Shown: positions 19,714 through 32,661 of the stretch, one piece after another | Layout of the letters: each line of letters starts with the position of its first letter | How positions within the stretch are numbered: position 1 is the first letter of the stretch | DNA from: Cyrtodaria siliqua | Taxonomy: Eukaryota > Mollusca > Bivalvia > Adapedonta > Hiatellidae | Reading direction: 5' to 3' | DNA: 64,000 nt | Assembly: GCA_037043455.1 (NCBI GenBank) | Contig: JAWPHD010000233.1 | Span: 62,001-126,000 of the forward strand | Position numbers and translations under genes: made by a program | The notes under the pieces: model-generated | The model's input: the letters and a program-made list of their open reading frames with translations, nothing else | The model's database searches: none | What the model was told of the DNA's origin: nothing

Positions 19714-21651
19714 ACACGGTTAGTCTACTCGGTTACAACGTGAATGGACCTTTGACGATTTTTGATACGGACTTCAGGTGATGCTATAGAGAAGAGTTAA
19801 GTGTCAAGAAGCTAATATTTCGCCAAATATAGTAAAGAATATAAACGCTTTTGAAATCATTCTAAAGAAATTGAATTGAATTATTTGTCCCACTTCAGTT
19901 TTATTAGAGAAATATGGTGCATTAATATAGTGAACTGGTTCTCTGCATATACAGCTATATATAGAAAGAAATAGCTTATTTGACTATAATATAGTTAATT
20001 TCCTACAATTATTTATAAAACATATTGATATTATATAGTTTTCAACATAGATAATGATTAAAAGTGTTTAGAAATCATATAATAATCGTTAATAAAATTT
20101 GAAAAATGAAATGGATTTTTGTGGATGTTGAAAATTAAGTTACGGACTCTTACTTGCAATTACGGACTTTTGACACAAATGAAATTGTCCTTTGGGGAAA
20201 ACCTCTCGATAATTATGAATGAAACTGTCATTTTCGGAAGTGTATCAATGATAGACAATGATGATCAGAACGAAAATACATTAAGTACATATATGGGCGT
20301 AGATTTTAATAACAATGTTGTACTCATGAATATACCCAGAACAATGCTGCACAAAGACGTTTACGTGCACTGAAGAACAATATGAAGCGTCACTGTTCAT
20401 CAGATTATGCAAATTCATTTTCCGATTTGGAAGTAGGTATAGTATCCATGACAGACTTTAACGTACATTTTAGTCCTTAGTGATTCAGTTTAAAGAGATA
20501 CGGGGCAATATTGATGCGGTGTTGAGTTATTCTACATAAAACTCCCATATTAACAAGTCATAACAGTAACAAAGAGTCGAAGAGTTCACCGCAGTTTTTA
20601 ACTGAGTTTGCTTGTTACTAGTTATTATTGATAATGCACCAATAATAGTTTAACTTAATTTATGCTATAGTAATATAAGTAGCTCCGTTTCTTCGTCACC
20701 GACATCACTGCATATGCAGATATACATGTATACTAAACCTTCCGACTCAAACAATGTCATCATGGCAGAGGCTGTCTACTTTTTAAAACTTCAGATATTT
20801 TGGTTATGGTGAATTCTGTATTTTCTCTGTTTCTAAGTAAATTCTTCAACTTCATACACAGATACATCTCTACACGAGTACAACACTAGACACGGTGACC
20901 AGTTGTACATAATATTATTGGAATAACATGATAGAGAGGTAATTTATAGCTTGGAGACGTCTAGGTCGGACTGAATGACAAAAGGACAGAATGACAAAAC
21001 AGACATCTGGCAAACATATATTCATATTCCCCTCCGGTAGAACCCGTGTTTGTGTGGTGGTGTGTGGGAACTAATATTATCACGACACAAAATGCAAGAC
21101 TAAATGATGCATAAATGCCCTTACATTTAACCGTAATGCGAGATTTGTTTTAAAAAGTTGGGAATAATAATCATAATGTGTCCGTAACGTTTATAGTTAT
21201 ATCAACAAAAAGCCGTAACTGAGGGACAAGCGTCCTATCATTTATCGCTTCACATTTTTGCATATAACACTGATCAAATCTGTTGTTAGTGTTAGCCTTT
21301 TGGTCGCATGATTTTTCCGATATATGTTTTAGTCAGTGTGACTACTTTTTGAAATGGTTTCTTTCCATTATAACAGTTCCAAAGAAAAATCCTCTGTTGA
21401 TAGAAAATACATTAAAAACGGTGTTTCTGCAAAATGTAAAACATCATTCTTCTAAAAAAAAAAACTTTTATATTGTAAATGTGCCAGAAACATAAAAATA
21501 AAACATGCTCTTTATTTATTTTTTCTGTATGGCATCAAGTTCTGCCAAAATTGCATAATTTTTTCATAACTCCGCATTCCAAATCACATCAAATCAGTAT
21601 CAAAAATCGTCAAAAGTCCACTCACGTTGTAACCGAGTAGACTAACCGTGT
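19714..21651. mobile_element. 1.94-kb DNA element with 55-bp terminal inverted repeats
   Basis: The left end 19714-19768 (ACACGGTTAGTCTACTCGGT) is matched inverted by 21597-21651 with about two mismatches in 55 bases. Both ends are flanked by ATA (19711-19713 and 21652-21654), a possible 3-bp or TA target duplication. The interior is AT-rich with only short ORFs (84 codons at 20119-20373, no motif) and no recognisable transposase, so this appears to be non-autonomous. Confidence 0.75.
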
Positions 21652-22039
21652 ATAAAGTTCCAATGGAGGGGAACTTAATAGACACCACGTTATAGGATTA
21701 AAGTGATGTTAATTGGATTGTTAACTGCCATATCTCGCACAATGGCTTGGTATTAAATTTGTATGGGATTAGGCAAAAGCTTCTTAACAGCAAATTGACT
21801 CCGTATAATTTTCAACTAGTTAATCCAAAAGTAGAGAATGATAAACCGTTAAAAAAAGATAATCAATAGTATGAAAATGACATTTTCAAAAGAAGAGTTA
21901 ACGTATGAAAAGAACTCCATGTGTTTGCGACAGCGAGTGAAACAACGCTAATTAAAAATATGCTACTGAGGTTGAATATAGCAAAACAGTAGCATTCGAC
22001 TGTACCGCACACATTAACAAAAGCAAAGAAAAAGCAAGG

Positions 22040-25000
22040 CAATGTACTCAAGTGTCAACACCAGTACATATTTCAACCTGCACAGACCAAACAACAAGGT
22101 AAACGTAGGTAAAAAAAGCCGAACATGAAATGTAGCGTTCACAGAACACAGTCGATCAAAAAATACGCATACAAGATAAACAATATGTACAAGGAGAAAT
22201 GTTAGTATGGAAAGCGACACCATAAACATAACATGGTTGCCAATAGGACTACCGCCTTGGGACGGTCATTGGCAAGGAGAAATACAAGTGATACCACAAG
22301 CATAAATGGTTGTCAATAGGGGTCCGCCATGCGACGGTTATTGGCAAGGAGAAATTAAAAAAGAAAAAAGTGAAACCACAAACATAAATGGTTGTCAATA
22401 TGGGTACCGCCTTGGACGGTCATTGGCAAGGAGAAATACAAGCAAATAAAGCGACACCACAAACATAAATACTTGCCAATATGGGTACTATCTTTGGACG
22501 GTCAGTGGCTAGAGAAATACAAGCAAAGAAAGGGAGACCACAAACATAACATGGTTGCCAATAGGGGTACCGCCTTGGGAAAGTCATTGGCTAGGAGAAC
22601 TACAAGCAAATAAACGACATCACAAATATAACGTGGTTGGCAATATGGGTACCGCCTAGGGACAGTCATTGTCAAAGAGAAATACAAGCAATGAAAGCGA
22701 CACCACACACATAAATAGTTGCCAATGGGAATACCGCCTTGGGACGGTCAGTGGCAAGGATAAATACAAGCAAAGAAAACAATACCACCAACATAAATGG
22801 TTTCAAATAGGGATACCGCAATACAAGCAAAGCAACACCATCAATATAAAATGGTTGCCAATAGGCGTACTGCCTTGTGACGGTCAATGGCAATACAAGC
22901 AAATAAAGCGATACCATCAACAAAAAAAGGTTGACAATATGGGTACCGCCTTGGGAGGGTCATTGGAAAGGAGAAATACAAACAAGGAAAGCGACACCAT
23001 ACATATAAAATGGTTGCCAATAGGTGTACCGCCTTGTGACGGTCAATGGCAAGGAGAAATACAAGCAAAGAAAGCGATACCAGAAACAAAAAAAGGTTGA
23101 CAATAGGGGTACCGCCTTGGGCGGGTCATTGGAAAGGAGAAATACAAACAAGGAAAGCGACACCATACATATAAAATGGTTGCCAATAGGTGTACCGCCT
23201 TGTGACAGTCAATGGCAAGGAGAAATACAAGCAAAGAAAGCGATACCATCAACAAAAAAAGATTGACAATATGAGTACCGCCTTGGGAGGGTCATTGGAA
23301 AGGAGAAATACAAGCAAAGAAAGCGATACCATCAATATAAAATGGTTGCCAATAAGTTTACCGCCATGTGACGGTCAATGGCAAGAAGAAATACAAGCAA
23401 AGAAAGCGATACCATCAACAAAAAAAGGTTGACAATATGGGTACCGCCTTGGGAGGGTCATTGGAAAGGAGAAATACAAACAAAGAAAGCGACACCATAC
23501 ATATAACATGGTTGCCAATAGGGGTACTGCATTGGGACGGTCAGTAGCAAGGAGAAATAGAAGCAAAGAAAGTGAAATAACAAACATAACATGGTTGCCA
23601 ATGGGGGTTACCGCCTTGGGACGGTCATTGGCAAGGAGAAATACAAGCAAAGAAGAGGAGATTACAAACATAATTGGTTGCCAATATGGGTACCGCCTTG
23701 GGATGGTCAGTGGCAAGGAGAATACAAGAAAAGAAAGCGACACCACAAACACAAATGTTTGCTAGTAGGCAGTACGCTTTGGGACGGTCATTGGCATGGA
23801 GAAATACTATAAAAAAAAGCAACATCACAAACATAAATGGTTGTCAATAGGGGTACCGCCTTGGCACGGTCATTGGCAAGGAGAAATACAAGCAAAGAAA
23901 GGGAGACCACAAACATAAATTGTTGCCAATAGGGGTACCGCCATGGGACTTCCATAAGCAAGGTGAAATATAAACAAAGAAAGGGCGACCACAAACATAA
24001 ATGGTTGCCAATAGGGGTACCGCCTTGGGACGGTCATTGACAATCAGAAATACAAGCAAAGAAATGGAGACCACAAACATAAATTGTTGCCAATAGGGGT
24101 ACCGCCATGGGACTTCCATAAGCAAAGTGAAATATAAACAAAGAAAGGGCGACCACAAACATAAATGGTTGCCAATAGGGGTACCGCCTTGGGACGGTCA
24201 TTGACAATCAGAAATACAAGCAAAGAAAGGGAGACCAAAAACATAACTGGTTGCCAATAGGTGTACCACGTTGGCACGGTCATTGGCAAGGAGATGTACA
24301 AGCAAGGAAAGCGACATCACACATATTAAATGGTTGACAATATGGATACCGCCATGGAACGGTCATTGTCAAGGACAAATACAAGCAAATAAAGTGACAC
24401 CACAAACATAACATGGTTGCCTATAGGGTATCGCCTTGGAACCGTCACCTGCATGGAGAAATAGAATAAAGCAAAGTGACACCACAAACATAACATGGTT
24501 GACAATATGGGTACAGCCTTTGGACGGTCATGGCAAGGGATATACAAGCAAAGAAATCGAGATACCGCCTTGGGACGGTCATCGGAAAAAAGAAATAAAA
24601 GCAAAGAACGGACACCAAAACATGAATAGTTGCCAATAGAGGTACCGCCTTGGGCGGTCATGGGAAAGGAGATATACAAGCAAGTAAAGCGGCACCACAC
24701 ACATAAAATGGTTGTCAATAGGGGTACCGCCTTGGGACGGTCATTGGCAAGGAGAAATACAAGCAAAGAAAGGGAGACCACAACATAGTGGTTGCCAATA
24801 GGGGTATCGCCTTGGGATGGTCAGTGGCAAGGAGAATAAAAGAAAAGAAAGCGACACCACAAACAAAAATGGTTGCCAGTAGGCGGTACGCTTTGGGACG
24901 GTCATTGACATGGAGAAATACAAACAAAAAAGCGACATCACAAACATAAATGGTTGCCAATAGGGGTACAGCCTTGGGACGGTCGTTGGTAAGGAGAAAT

Positions 25001-28000
25001 AGAAGCAAAGAAAGGGAGACCACAAACATAATTTGTTGCCAATAGGGGTACCGTCTTGGGACTTTCATTCGCAATGTGAAATACAAGCAAAGAAAGGGCG
25101 ACCACAAACATAAATGGTTGCCATTAGAGGTACCGCTTTGGGACGGTCATTGGCAAGGAGGAATACATGAAAGAAAGGGAGACCACAAACATAAATGGTT
25201 GCCAATAGATAGGGGTACCCCATTGGAACGTTCATTGTCAAGAAGAAATACAAGCAAAGAAGTGAGACCACAAGCATAACTGGTTGCCAATAGGTGTACC
25301 ACCTTGGGACGGTCATTGGCAAGGAGATATACAAGCAAGGAAAGCGACATCACAAATATAAATCGGTTGACAATATGGATACTGTCTTTGAACGGTCATT
25401 GGCAAGGAGAAATACAAGCAAATAAAGTGACACCACAAACATAACACGGTTGCCAATAGGGTATCGCCTTGAACAGTCACTGGCATGGAGAAATAGAATA
25501 AAGCGAAGTGACACCACAAAAATAACATGGTTGACAACATGGGTACCGCCTTCGGACGGTCATGGCAAGGATATATACAAGTAAAGAAAACGACACCACA
25601 AACACAAGTGGTTGCCAATATGTTTACCGTCTTGGAACGGTCATTGGCAGAGAGAAATAAATGCAAAGAAAGTGACACCACAAACATAACATGGTTGCCA
25701 AGAGCGATACCGCCTAGGGTCGGTCATTGGCAAGGAGAAATACAGGCAATGAAAGCGACATCACAAACATAAATAGTTGCCAAAGGCATACCGCCTTGCG
25801 ATGGTCAGTGGCAAGGAGAAATACAAGTAAAGAAAGCAACACCACCAATTTAAATGGTTGCAAATAGGGGTTTTGCCTTAGAATTGAAAAGGAGAAATAC
25901 ACGCAAAGACAGCGACACCACAAACATAAAATGGTTGCAAATAGGGCTACGTCCTTGGGACGGTCATTGGCAAGGAGAAATACAAGCAAAGAAAGTGACA
26001 TCACAAACGTAAATGGTTGCCAATAGGGGTACCGTCTTGGGACTTTCATTCGCAAGGTGAAATACAAGCAAAGAAAGGGCGACCACAAACATAAATGGTT
26101 GCCAATAGGGGTACCGCCTTTGGACGGTCATTGGCAAGGAGAAATAAAAGCAAAGAAAGGGAGACCACAAACATAAATGGTTGCCAATAGATAGGGGTAC
26201 CGCCTTGGAACGTTCATTGTCAAGAAGAATACAAGCAAAGAAAGCGAGAATACAAACATAACTGGTTGCCAATAGGTGTACCGCCTTGGGACAGTCATTG
26301 GCAAGGGGATATACAAGCAAGGAAAGCGACATCACAAATATAAAATGGTTGACAATATGGATACTGTCTTGGAACGGTCATTGGCAAGGAGAAATACAGG
26401 CAAATAAAGTGACACCACAAACATAACACGGTTGCCAATAGGGTATCGCCTTGGAACCGTCACTTGGATGGAGAAATAGAATAAAGCGAAGTGACACCAC
26501 AAACACAATATGGTTGACAACATGGGTACCGCCTTGGGACGGTCATGACATAATATATACAAGCAAAGAAAGCTAGACCACACACATAAATGGTTGCCAA
26601 TAGGCGTACCGCCTCGGGTCGGTCATTGGCAAGGATAAATACAAGTAAAGAAAGCGACACCGCAACAAAAAAAAAGCTGACAATATGGGTACCGCCTTGG
26701 GACGGTCATCGGAAAGGAGAAATAAAAGCAGAGAAAGAGACACCAAAACATGAATAGTTGCCAATAGGGGTACCGCCTTGGGACGGTCGTTGGCAAGGAG
26801 AAATACAAGCAAAGAAAGGGAGACCACACACATAAATGGTTGTCAATAGGGGTACCACCTTGGGATGGTCAGTGGCAAGGAGAATAAAGGAAAAGAAAGC
26901 GACACCATAAACGCAAATGGTTGCCAGTAGGCGGTACGCTTTGGGACGGTCATTGGCATGGAGAAATACAATAAAAAAATTCGATATCACAAACATAAAT
27001 GGTTGCCAATAGGGGTACCGCCTTAAGACGGTCATTGGCAAGGAGAAATACAAGCAAAGAAAGGGAAAAGACAAACATAAATTGTTGCCTATAGGGGTAC
27101 CGCTTTGGGACTTTCATTGGCAAGGTGAAATACAAGCAAAGAAAGGGAGAAGACAAACATAAATTGTTGCCAATAGGGGTACCGCCTTGGGAAGGTCATT
27201 GGCAATCAGAAATATAATCAAAGAAAGGGAGACCACAAACATAAATGGTTGCCAATATGTGAACCACCTTGGAACGGTCATTGGCAAGGAGATATACAAG
27301 CAAGGAAAGCGACATCAAAAATATAAAATGGTTGACAATATGGATACCGCCTAGGAACGGTCATTGGCAAAGAGAAATACAAGCAAATAAAGTGACACCA
27401 CAAACATAACATGGTTGCCAATATGGTATCGCCTTGGAACCGTCACTGGCATGGAGAAATAGAAGAAAGAGAATTGACACCTCAAAAATAACATGGTTGA
27501 CAATATGGGTACCGCCTTGGGACGGTCATGGCAAGGAGATATACAAGCAAAGAAAGCGAGACCACAAACATAAATGGTTGCCAATAGGTGTACCGCCTCG
27601 GGTCGGTCATTGGCAAGGATAAATACAAGTAAAGAAAGCGATACCGCAACAAACAAATGCTGACAGTATGGGTACCTCCATGGGATGGTCATCGGAAAGG
27701 AGAAATAAAAGCAAAGAAAGAGACACCAAAACATGAATAGTTGCCAATAGAGTTACCGCCTTGGGGTGGTCATTGGCAATGAGAATTACAAGCAAAGACA
27801 GGGACACCACACACATACCATGGTTGCCAATAGGGGTTACCTCCTTGGGACGGTCATTGGCAAGGAGAAATACAAGCAAAGAAAGCGACACTACAAACAC
27901 AAATGGTTACTAATATGTGTACCGCCTCGGGAAGGTCATTGGCAAGGAAAAATACAAGCAAATAAAGCGACACCACATACACAAATGGTTGCCAATATGG

Positions 28001-31000
28001 GTACCGTCTTGGAACGGTCATTGGCAAAGAGATATAAATGCAAAGAAAGTGACACCACAAACATAACATGGTTGCCAAGAGCGATACCGCCTAGGGTCGG
28101 TCATTGGCAAGGAGAAATACAGGCAATGAAAGCGACATCACAAACATAAATAATTGCTAAAGGGGATTCCGCCTTGGGATGGTCAGTGGCAAGGAGAAAT
28201 ACAAGCAAAGAAAGCAACACCACCAATTTAAATGGTTGCAAATAGAGGTTTTTCCTTGGAATTGAAAGGGAGAAATACACGCAAAGACAGCGACAGCACA
28301 AACATAAAATGGTTGCAAATAGGGTTACCTCCTTGGGACGGTCATTGGCAAGGAGAAATACAAGCAAAGAAAGCGACACTACAAACACAAATGGTTACTA
28401 ATATGTGTACCGCCTCGGGAAGGTCATTGGCAAGGAAAAATACAAGCAAATAAAGCGACACCACATACACAAATGGTTGCCAATATGGGTACCGTCTTGG
28501 AACGGTCATTGGCAAAGAGATATAAATGCAAAGAAAGTGACACCACGAACATAACATGGTTGCCAAGAGCGATACCGCCTAGGGTCGGTCATTGGCAAGG
28601 AGAAATACAGGCAATGAAAGCGACATCACAAACATAAATAATTGCTAAAGGGGATTCCGCCTTGGGATGGTCAGTGGCAAGGAGAAATACAAGCAAAGAA
28701 AGCAACACCACCAATTTAAATGGTTGCAAATAGAGGTTTTTCCTTGGAATTGAAAGGGAGAAATACACGCAAAGACAGCGACAGCACAAACATAAAATGG
28801 TTGCAAATAGGGCTACCTCCTTGTGACGGTCATTGGCAAGGAGAAGTACAAGCAAAGAAAGCGACATCACAAACGTAAATGGTTGCCAAGCCAATAGTGG
28901 TACAGCCTTGCGGTGTTCAGTGGCGATAAGAAATACAAGAAAAGAAAGCGACACCACATATATAACATGGTTGAAAAAGGGGTACATCGTTGTGACGGTC
29001 ATTGACCAGAAAAAAATTCGAGCAATGAAAGCGACATCACAAACATAACATAGTTGACAATACGGGTACCTCTTTGGAACGGTCAATGGCGAGGAGAAAT
29101 ACAAGTAAAGAAAGCGATACCATCAACAATAAAAGGTTTACAATAGGGTTACCGCCATGGGAAGGTCAGTGGCAAGGAGAAATACAAGCAAAAAAGTGAC
29201 ATCACAAACATAAATGTTTGGCAATAGCGGTCCCGTCATTGGCGAAGAGAAATACAAGCAAAGAAAGTGACACCAAAAACATAACATAGTTGCCAATAGG
29301 AGTACCGGCTAGGGTCGATTATTGGCAATTAGAAATACAAGCTAAGAAAGAGACACCACAAATATAAAACGGTTGCCAATAGGGGTACCGCCTTGGGACG
29401 GTCATTGGCAAGGATAAATACAAGCAATGGAAGCGACACTTCAAATATAAATGGTTGCCAACATGGGTACCGCCTTGGAACGGTCACTGGCAAGGAGAAT
29501 AAAAGCAAAAATAAAGGCACACCACAAACATAACACGGTTGCCAATAGGAGCGCCGCCTTGGACCGGTCATTGGCAAGGAGAAATACAAGCAAAGAAAGT
29601 CACACCACAAACATTAATGGTTGCCAATAAGGGTACAGCTTTGGGATAGTCAATGGCAAGGAGAAGTGCAAGCAAAGAAAGCGAGACCACAAGCATAAAT
29701 TAGTTGCCATTAGGGGTACCGCTTTGGGACGCAATTGCCAAGGAGAAATACAAGCAAAGAAAGTGACACCACAAACATCAAATGGTTGCCAATAGGGGTA
29801 CTACCTTGGGACGGTCATTGCCAATGAGAAATACATGCAGTGAAAGAGACGTCACAAACAAAACGTGTTGCTAGTAGGGGTACCGCCTTGTGACTGTCAG
29901 TAGCAAGGATAATTACAAACAAAAGAAGTGACACCACAAATATTAATGGTGGCCAATATGGGTACCGCATTGGAACGGTCATTGGCAAGGAGGCATACAA
30001 GCAAAAAACTGACACCATGAACATAACATTGTTGATAATATGGGTACCTCCTTGTGAAGGGCAGTGGCAATGGAAATACAAGAAATGAAAGTGACAGCAC
30101 AAACATAAATATTTGCCAATAGGGGTAACGCCTTGGGAGAGTCATTGGCAAAGGGAAATGCAAGTAAAGCAACCGTGACCACAAGCATAAATTGATTTAC
30201 AATAGGGGTACGCCTTGGGACGCAATTGGCAAGGAGAAATACAAGCAAAGAAAGCGACACCACAATTATAAATGGCTTCCAATAGGGGCACCGCCTTGGG
30301 ACGGTCATTGGCAATGAGAAATATAAGCAAAGACAGTGACATGACAAACATTATATGATTGCAAATAGGGTTGCCGCCGTGGGACCTTCATTGGCAAGGA
30401 GAAATACAAGCAAAGAAAACGATACCACAAACATAAATGGTTGCCATTAGGGGTACCGCCTTAGGACGGTCAGTGGGGAGGAGAAATACAGGCAAAGGAA
30501 GTGCCATCACAAACATAAATGGTTGCCAATATGGGTACCGCCTTTGGGCGGTCATTGACAAGAAGAATTACAAGCAAAGACAGTGACACCACAAATATAA
30601 CATTGTTGCTAACCTTTGGTAGGTCATTGGCAAGAAGAAATACAAGCAAAGAAAGCGACACCACAAACACAAATGGTTGCCAATAGGGTTACCCCCTTGG
30701 GACGATCAGTGGCAAGGAGAAATACAAGCAAAGAAAGTGAGGTCACAAACATAAATGGTTTCCAATATGGGTACCGCCTAGGGAAGGTCATTGGCAAGGA
30801 AAAATACAAGTAAAGAAAGAGACACCACAAACATAAATGGTTGCCAATAGTGGTACCGCCTTGGAATGTTTATTGGCAAACAGTTCACTAGGAGTTTAAA
30901 CCCGTTCACTCAAGCATAAAGAAAACAAAATAACTATCAGAAATCAACATACTTTGTGATATAATCACGGGCAATAACTATTTAATTCACAAATTATTTA

Positions 31001-31275
31001 TTTTTACTAGTCAAACTATTCTGATATATTAAATCGAACAGGAAAAACAGGGGGTTAAACTAAGTTCAGTTATAGGGTGCACAAACGTCACTGATACCCT
31101 TTTGTCATCCCCCAAAAAAGGAACAGTGTAAATAAAGATATCCCCGCCAAGTTATAATATCTAACAAACAAAGCAGCGTTAATAGGCTAATAAGTTAACA
31201 CACAAATGACCATGTATATATAATATAAAAGAACAAACGCATAGAAAGCCACAACTTAAGTAATCAATGACTTAT
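22040..31275 (-). mobile_element. Antisense Naiad-like 3' tail hugely expanded by the 82-bp satellite
   Basis: Left of the array, 22040-22187 matches the antisense 3' end of the tail and is collinear with 41728-41880 (both start GCAAGGCA.TGTACTCAAG). Right of it, 30874-30906 matches the next tail segment (GGCAAA, CACTAGGAG, TTTAAACCCGTTC). After about 150 bp of extra sequence, 31060-31270 continues with AGGGTGCACAAA, AACAGTGTAAATAAAGATAT and CATAGAAAGCCACAA. The array therefore sits where other copies have a single unit. A tail of about 480 bp has become about 9.2 kb. Confidence 0.7.
22188..30880. repeat. 82-bp satellite array, about 105 copies, with higher-order repeats
   Basis: The consensus unit includes ATGGTTGCCAATAGGGGTAC, CGCCTTGGGACGGTCATTGG and CAAGGAGAAATACAAGCAAA with period about 82. 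Higher-order structure is visible. A two-unit repeat of about 166 bp occupies 22.9-23.5 kb. A roughly 983-bp (12-unit) block recurs across about 24.4-27.5 kb; its rare ATGGAGAAATAGA variant is at 24453, 25485, 26468 and 27451. A 488-bp (6-unit) block is duplicated, 27836-28323 and 28324-28811. The period is not a multiple of three, and the many ORFs across it (ending FACISPCQ and similar) are repeat artefacts. Confidence 0.95.
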
Positions 31276-31470
31276 TCAAGCTAACATATAGGCCTTATTG
31301 CCTACTGACCGTTCCAAGTCGGTAACCATGTCTTCACCACACTTTCTGTTGTATTTTGTATTTTTCATTGTATAATTAATTAAATATTGCTTCTTGTTTG
31401 TAGTACAGTGCTGACCTACGATGCCATTGCCTTTGGACGCTGTGGTTTCCATAGGACCCTATATGTCATT
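31275..31470 (+). other. Retroelement 3' tail, variant H
   Basis: Matches 37790-38157: TTCAAGCTAAC, GGCCTTATTGCCTACTGACC, TCCAAGTCGGTAACC, CTTTCTGTTGT, then ATGCCATTGC and CTATAGGACCCTATAT-like end. It shares the TGACCGTTCCAAG core with the Naiad-like tails but has its own 3' terminus. Confidence 0.65.
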
Positions 31471-31727
31471 GTTGGCAGAAGCCAGAGCATCAAGAGAACC
31501 CTCTATTGAACACTGTCCATATCAAGATGCGGCACTCCTTTCCTTACCACGGTACATGCATTCAAGATGGCGGACAATGAGCCGTCAAAAGGTACATCGC
31601 GCGTTTAATGCTGTATCATGTATTTTACGATAGTTACAAATCTATCTATTGTTGGCCCTTGAGAAAAATAGCCCAGTCTGTTCATAGCTTTTACTTGCTC
31701 TTTCGGTGTTGCAACAATGAAGATTTG

Positions 31728-32661
31728 TAGCATTACTCTGACTGTTTGACCGCAGCGTCTTTTGAATCGAGAGAGGACACATGTTCAGGCTGTTTCCCAG
31801 CACATAATGCACCATGGCTACTGACCTTACCAATAAAAGAAAGCAGTTTTGGTACGTCAGTCAAACGCTGAAAGAACGGTCATTGGCAAGGAGGCATACA
31901 AGCAAAAAACTGACACCATGAACATAACATTGTTGATAATATGGGTACCTCCTTGTGAAGGGCAGTGGCAATGGAAATACAAGAAATGAAAGTGACAGCA
32001 CAAACATAAATATTTGCCAATAGGGGTAACGCCTTGGGAGAGTCATTGGCAAAGGGAAATGCAAGTAAAGCAACCGTGACCACAAGCATAAATTGATTTA
32101 CAATAGGGGTACGCCTTGGGACGCAATTGGCAAGGAGAAATACAAGCAAAGAAAGCGACACCACAATTATAAATGGCTTCCAATAGGGGCACCGCCTTGG
32201 GACGGTCATTGGCAATGAGAAATATAAGCAAAGACAGTGACATGACAAACATTATATGATTGCAAATAGGGTTGCCGCCGTGGGACCTTCATTGGCAAGG
32301 AGAAATACAAGCAAAGAAAACGATACCACAAACATAAATGGTTGCCATTAGGGGTACCGCCTTAGGACGGTCAGTGGGGAGGAGAAATACAGGCAAAGGA
32401 AGTGTCATCACAAACATAAATGGTTGCCAATATGGGTACCGCCTTTGGGCGGTCATTACCAATAAAAGAAAGCAGTTTTGGTACGTCAGTCAAACGCTGA
32501 AAGACCTGTTCTTGTATTTTGACGAACAAATACAGTTGCTGTTTTGTATGAGTGACGGTATATCCTCCGGCGACCGGTACATATTTTCCGTCAAACACGG
32601 TAGACCGTCTGAGATGCATTGTATACCGTATATACTCACTCCTGTGAAAATATAATCCCAA
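31728..32661 (-). pseudogene. Small unknown ORF split by a satellite insertion
   Basis: The minus-strand frame opening near 32661 (contains STVFDGKYVPVAGGYTVTH and FVKIQEQVFQRLTDVPK) reaches the inserted satellite block at 32457. If the 584-bp block and one of the two 49-bp direct repeats are ignored, the same frame continues from 31828 to a stop at about 31728. I do not recognise the protein. It may be a host exon or an old transposon piece; the continuity of the frame is the only support. Confidence 0.35.
31874..32457. repeat. Transposed copy of 29973-30556 (584 bp of satellite)
   Basis: Near-identical to 29973-30556 at constant offset 1901 (one substitution noticed, C/T at 30503 versus 32404). 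It is bounded by 49-bp direct repeats, 31827-31875 and 32456-32504 (both contain TACCAATAAAAGAAAGCAGT). Confidence 0.93.

Noticed and set aside
21863..30830. Dozens of ORFs of 60-170 codons on both strands rich in LLVFLLANDRPKAVPLLATI
   Set aside because: They are translations of the 82-bp satellite in its different frames. They share no start context, and their sequence merely cycles with the monomer.
22188..30880. Possible CRISPR-like array
   Set aside because: Units are contiguous with no unique spacers, the period is 82 bp, and the context is eukaryotic.
31421..31633. 70-codon ORF beginning MPLPLDAVVSIGPYMS
   Set aside because: Its start is the end of the variant-H retroelement tail seen non-coding at 38100-38157, so it is a chance frame.
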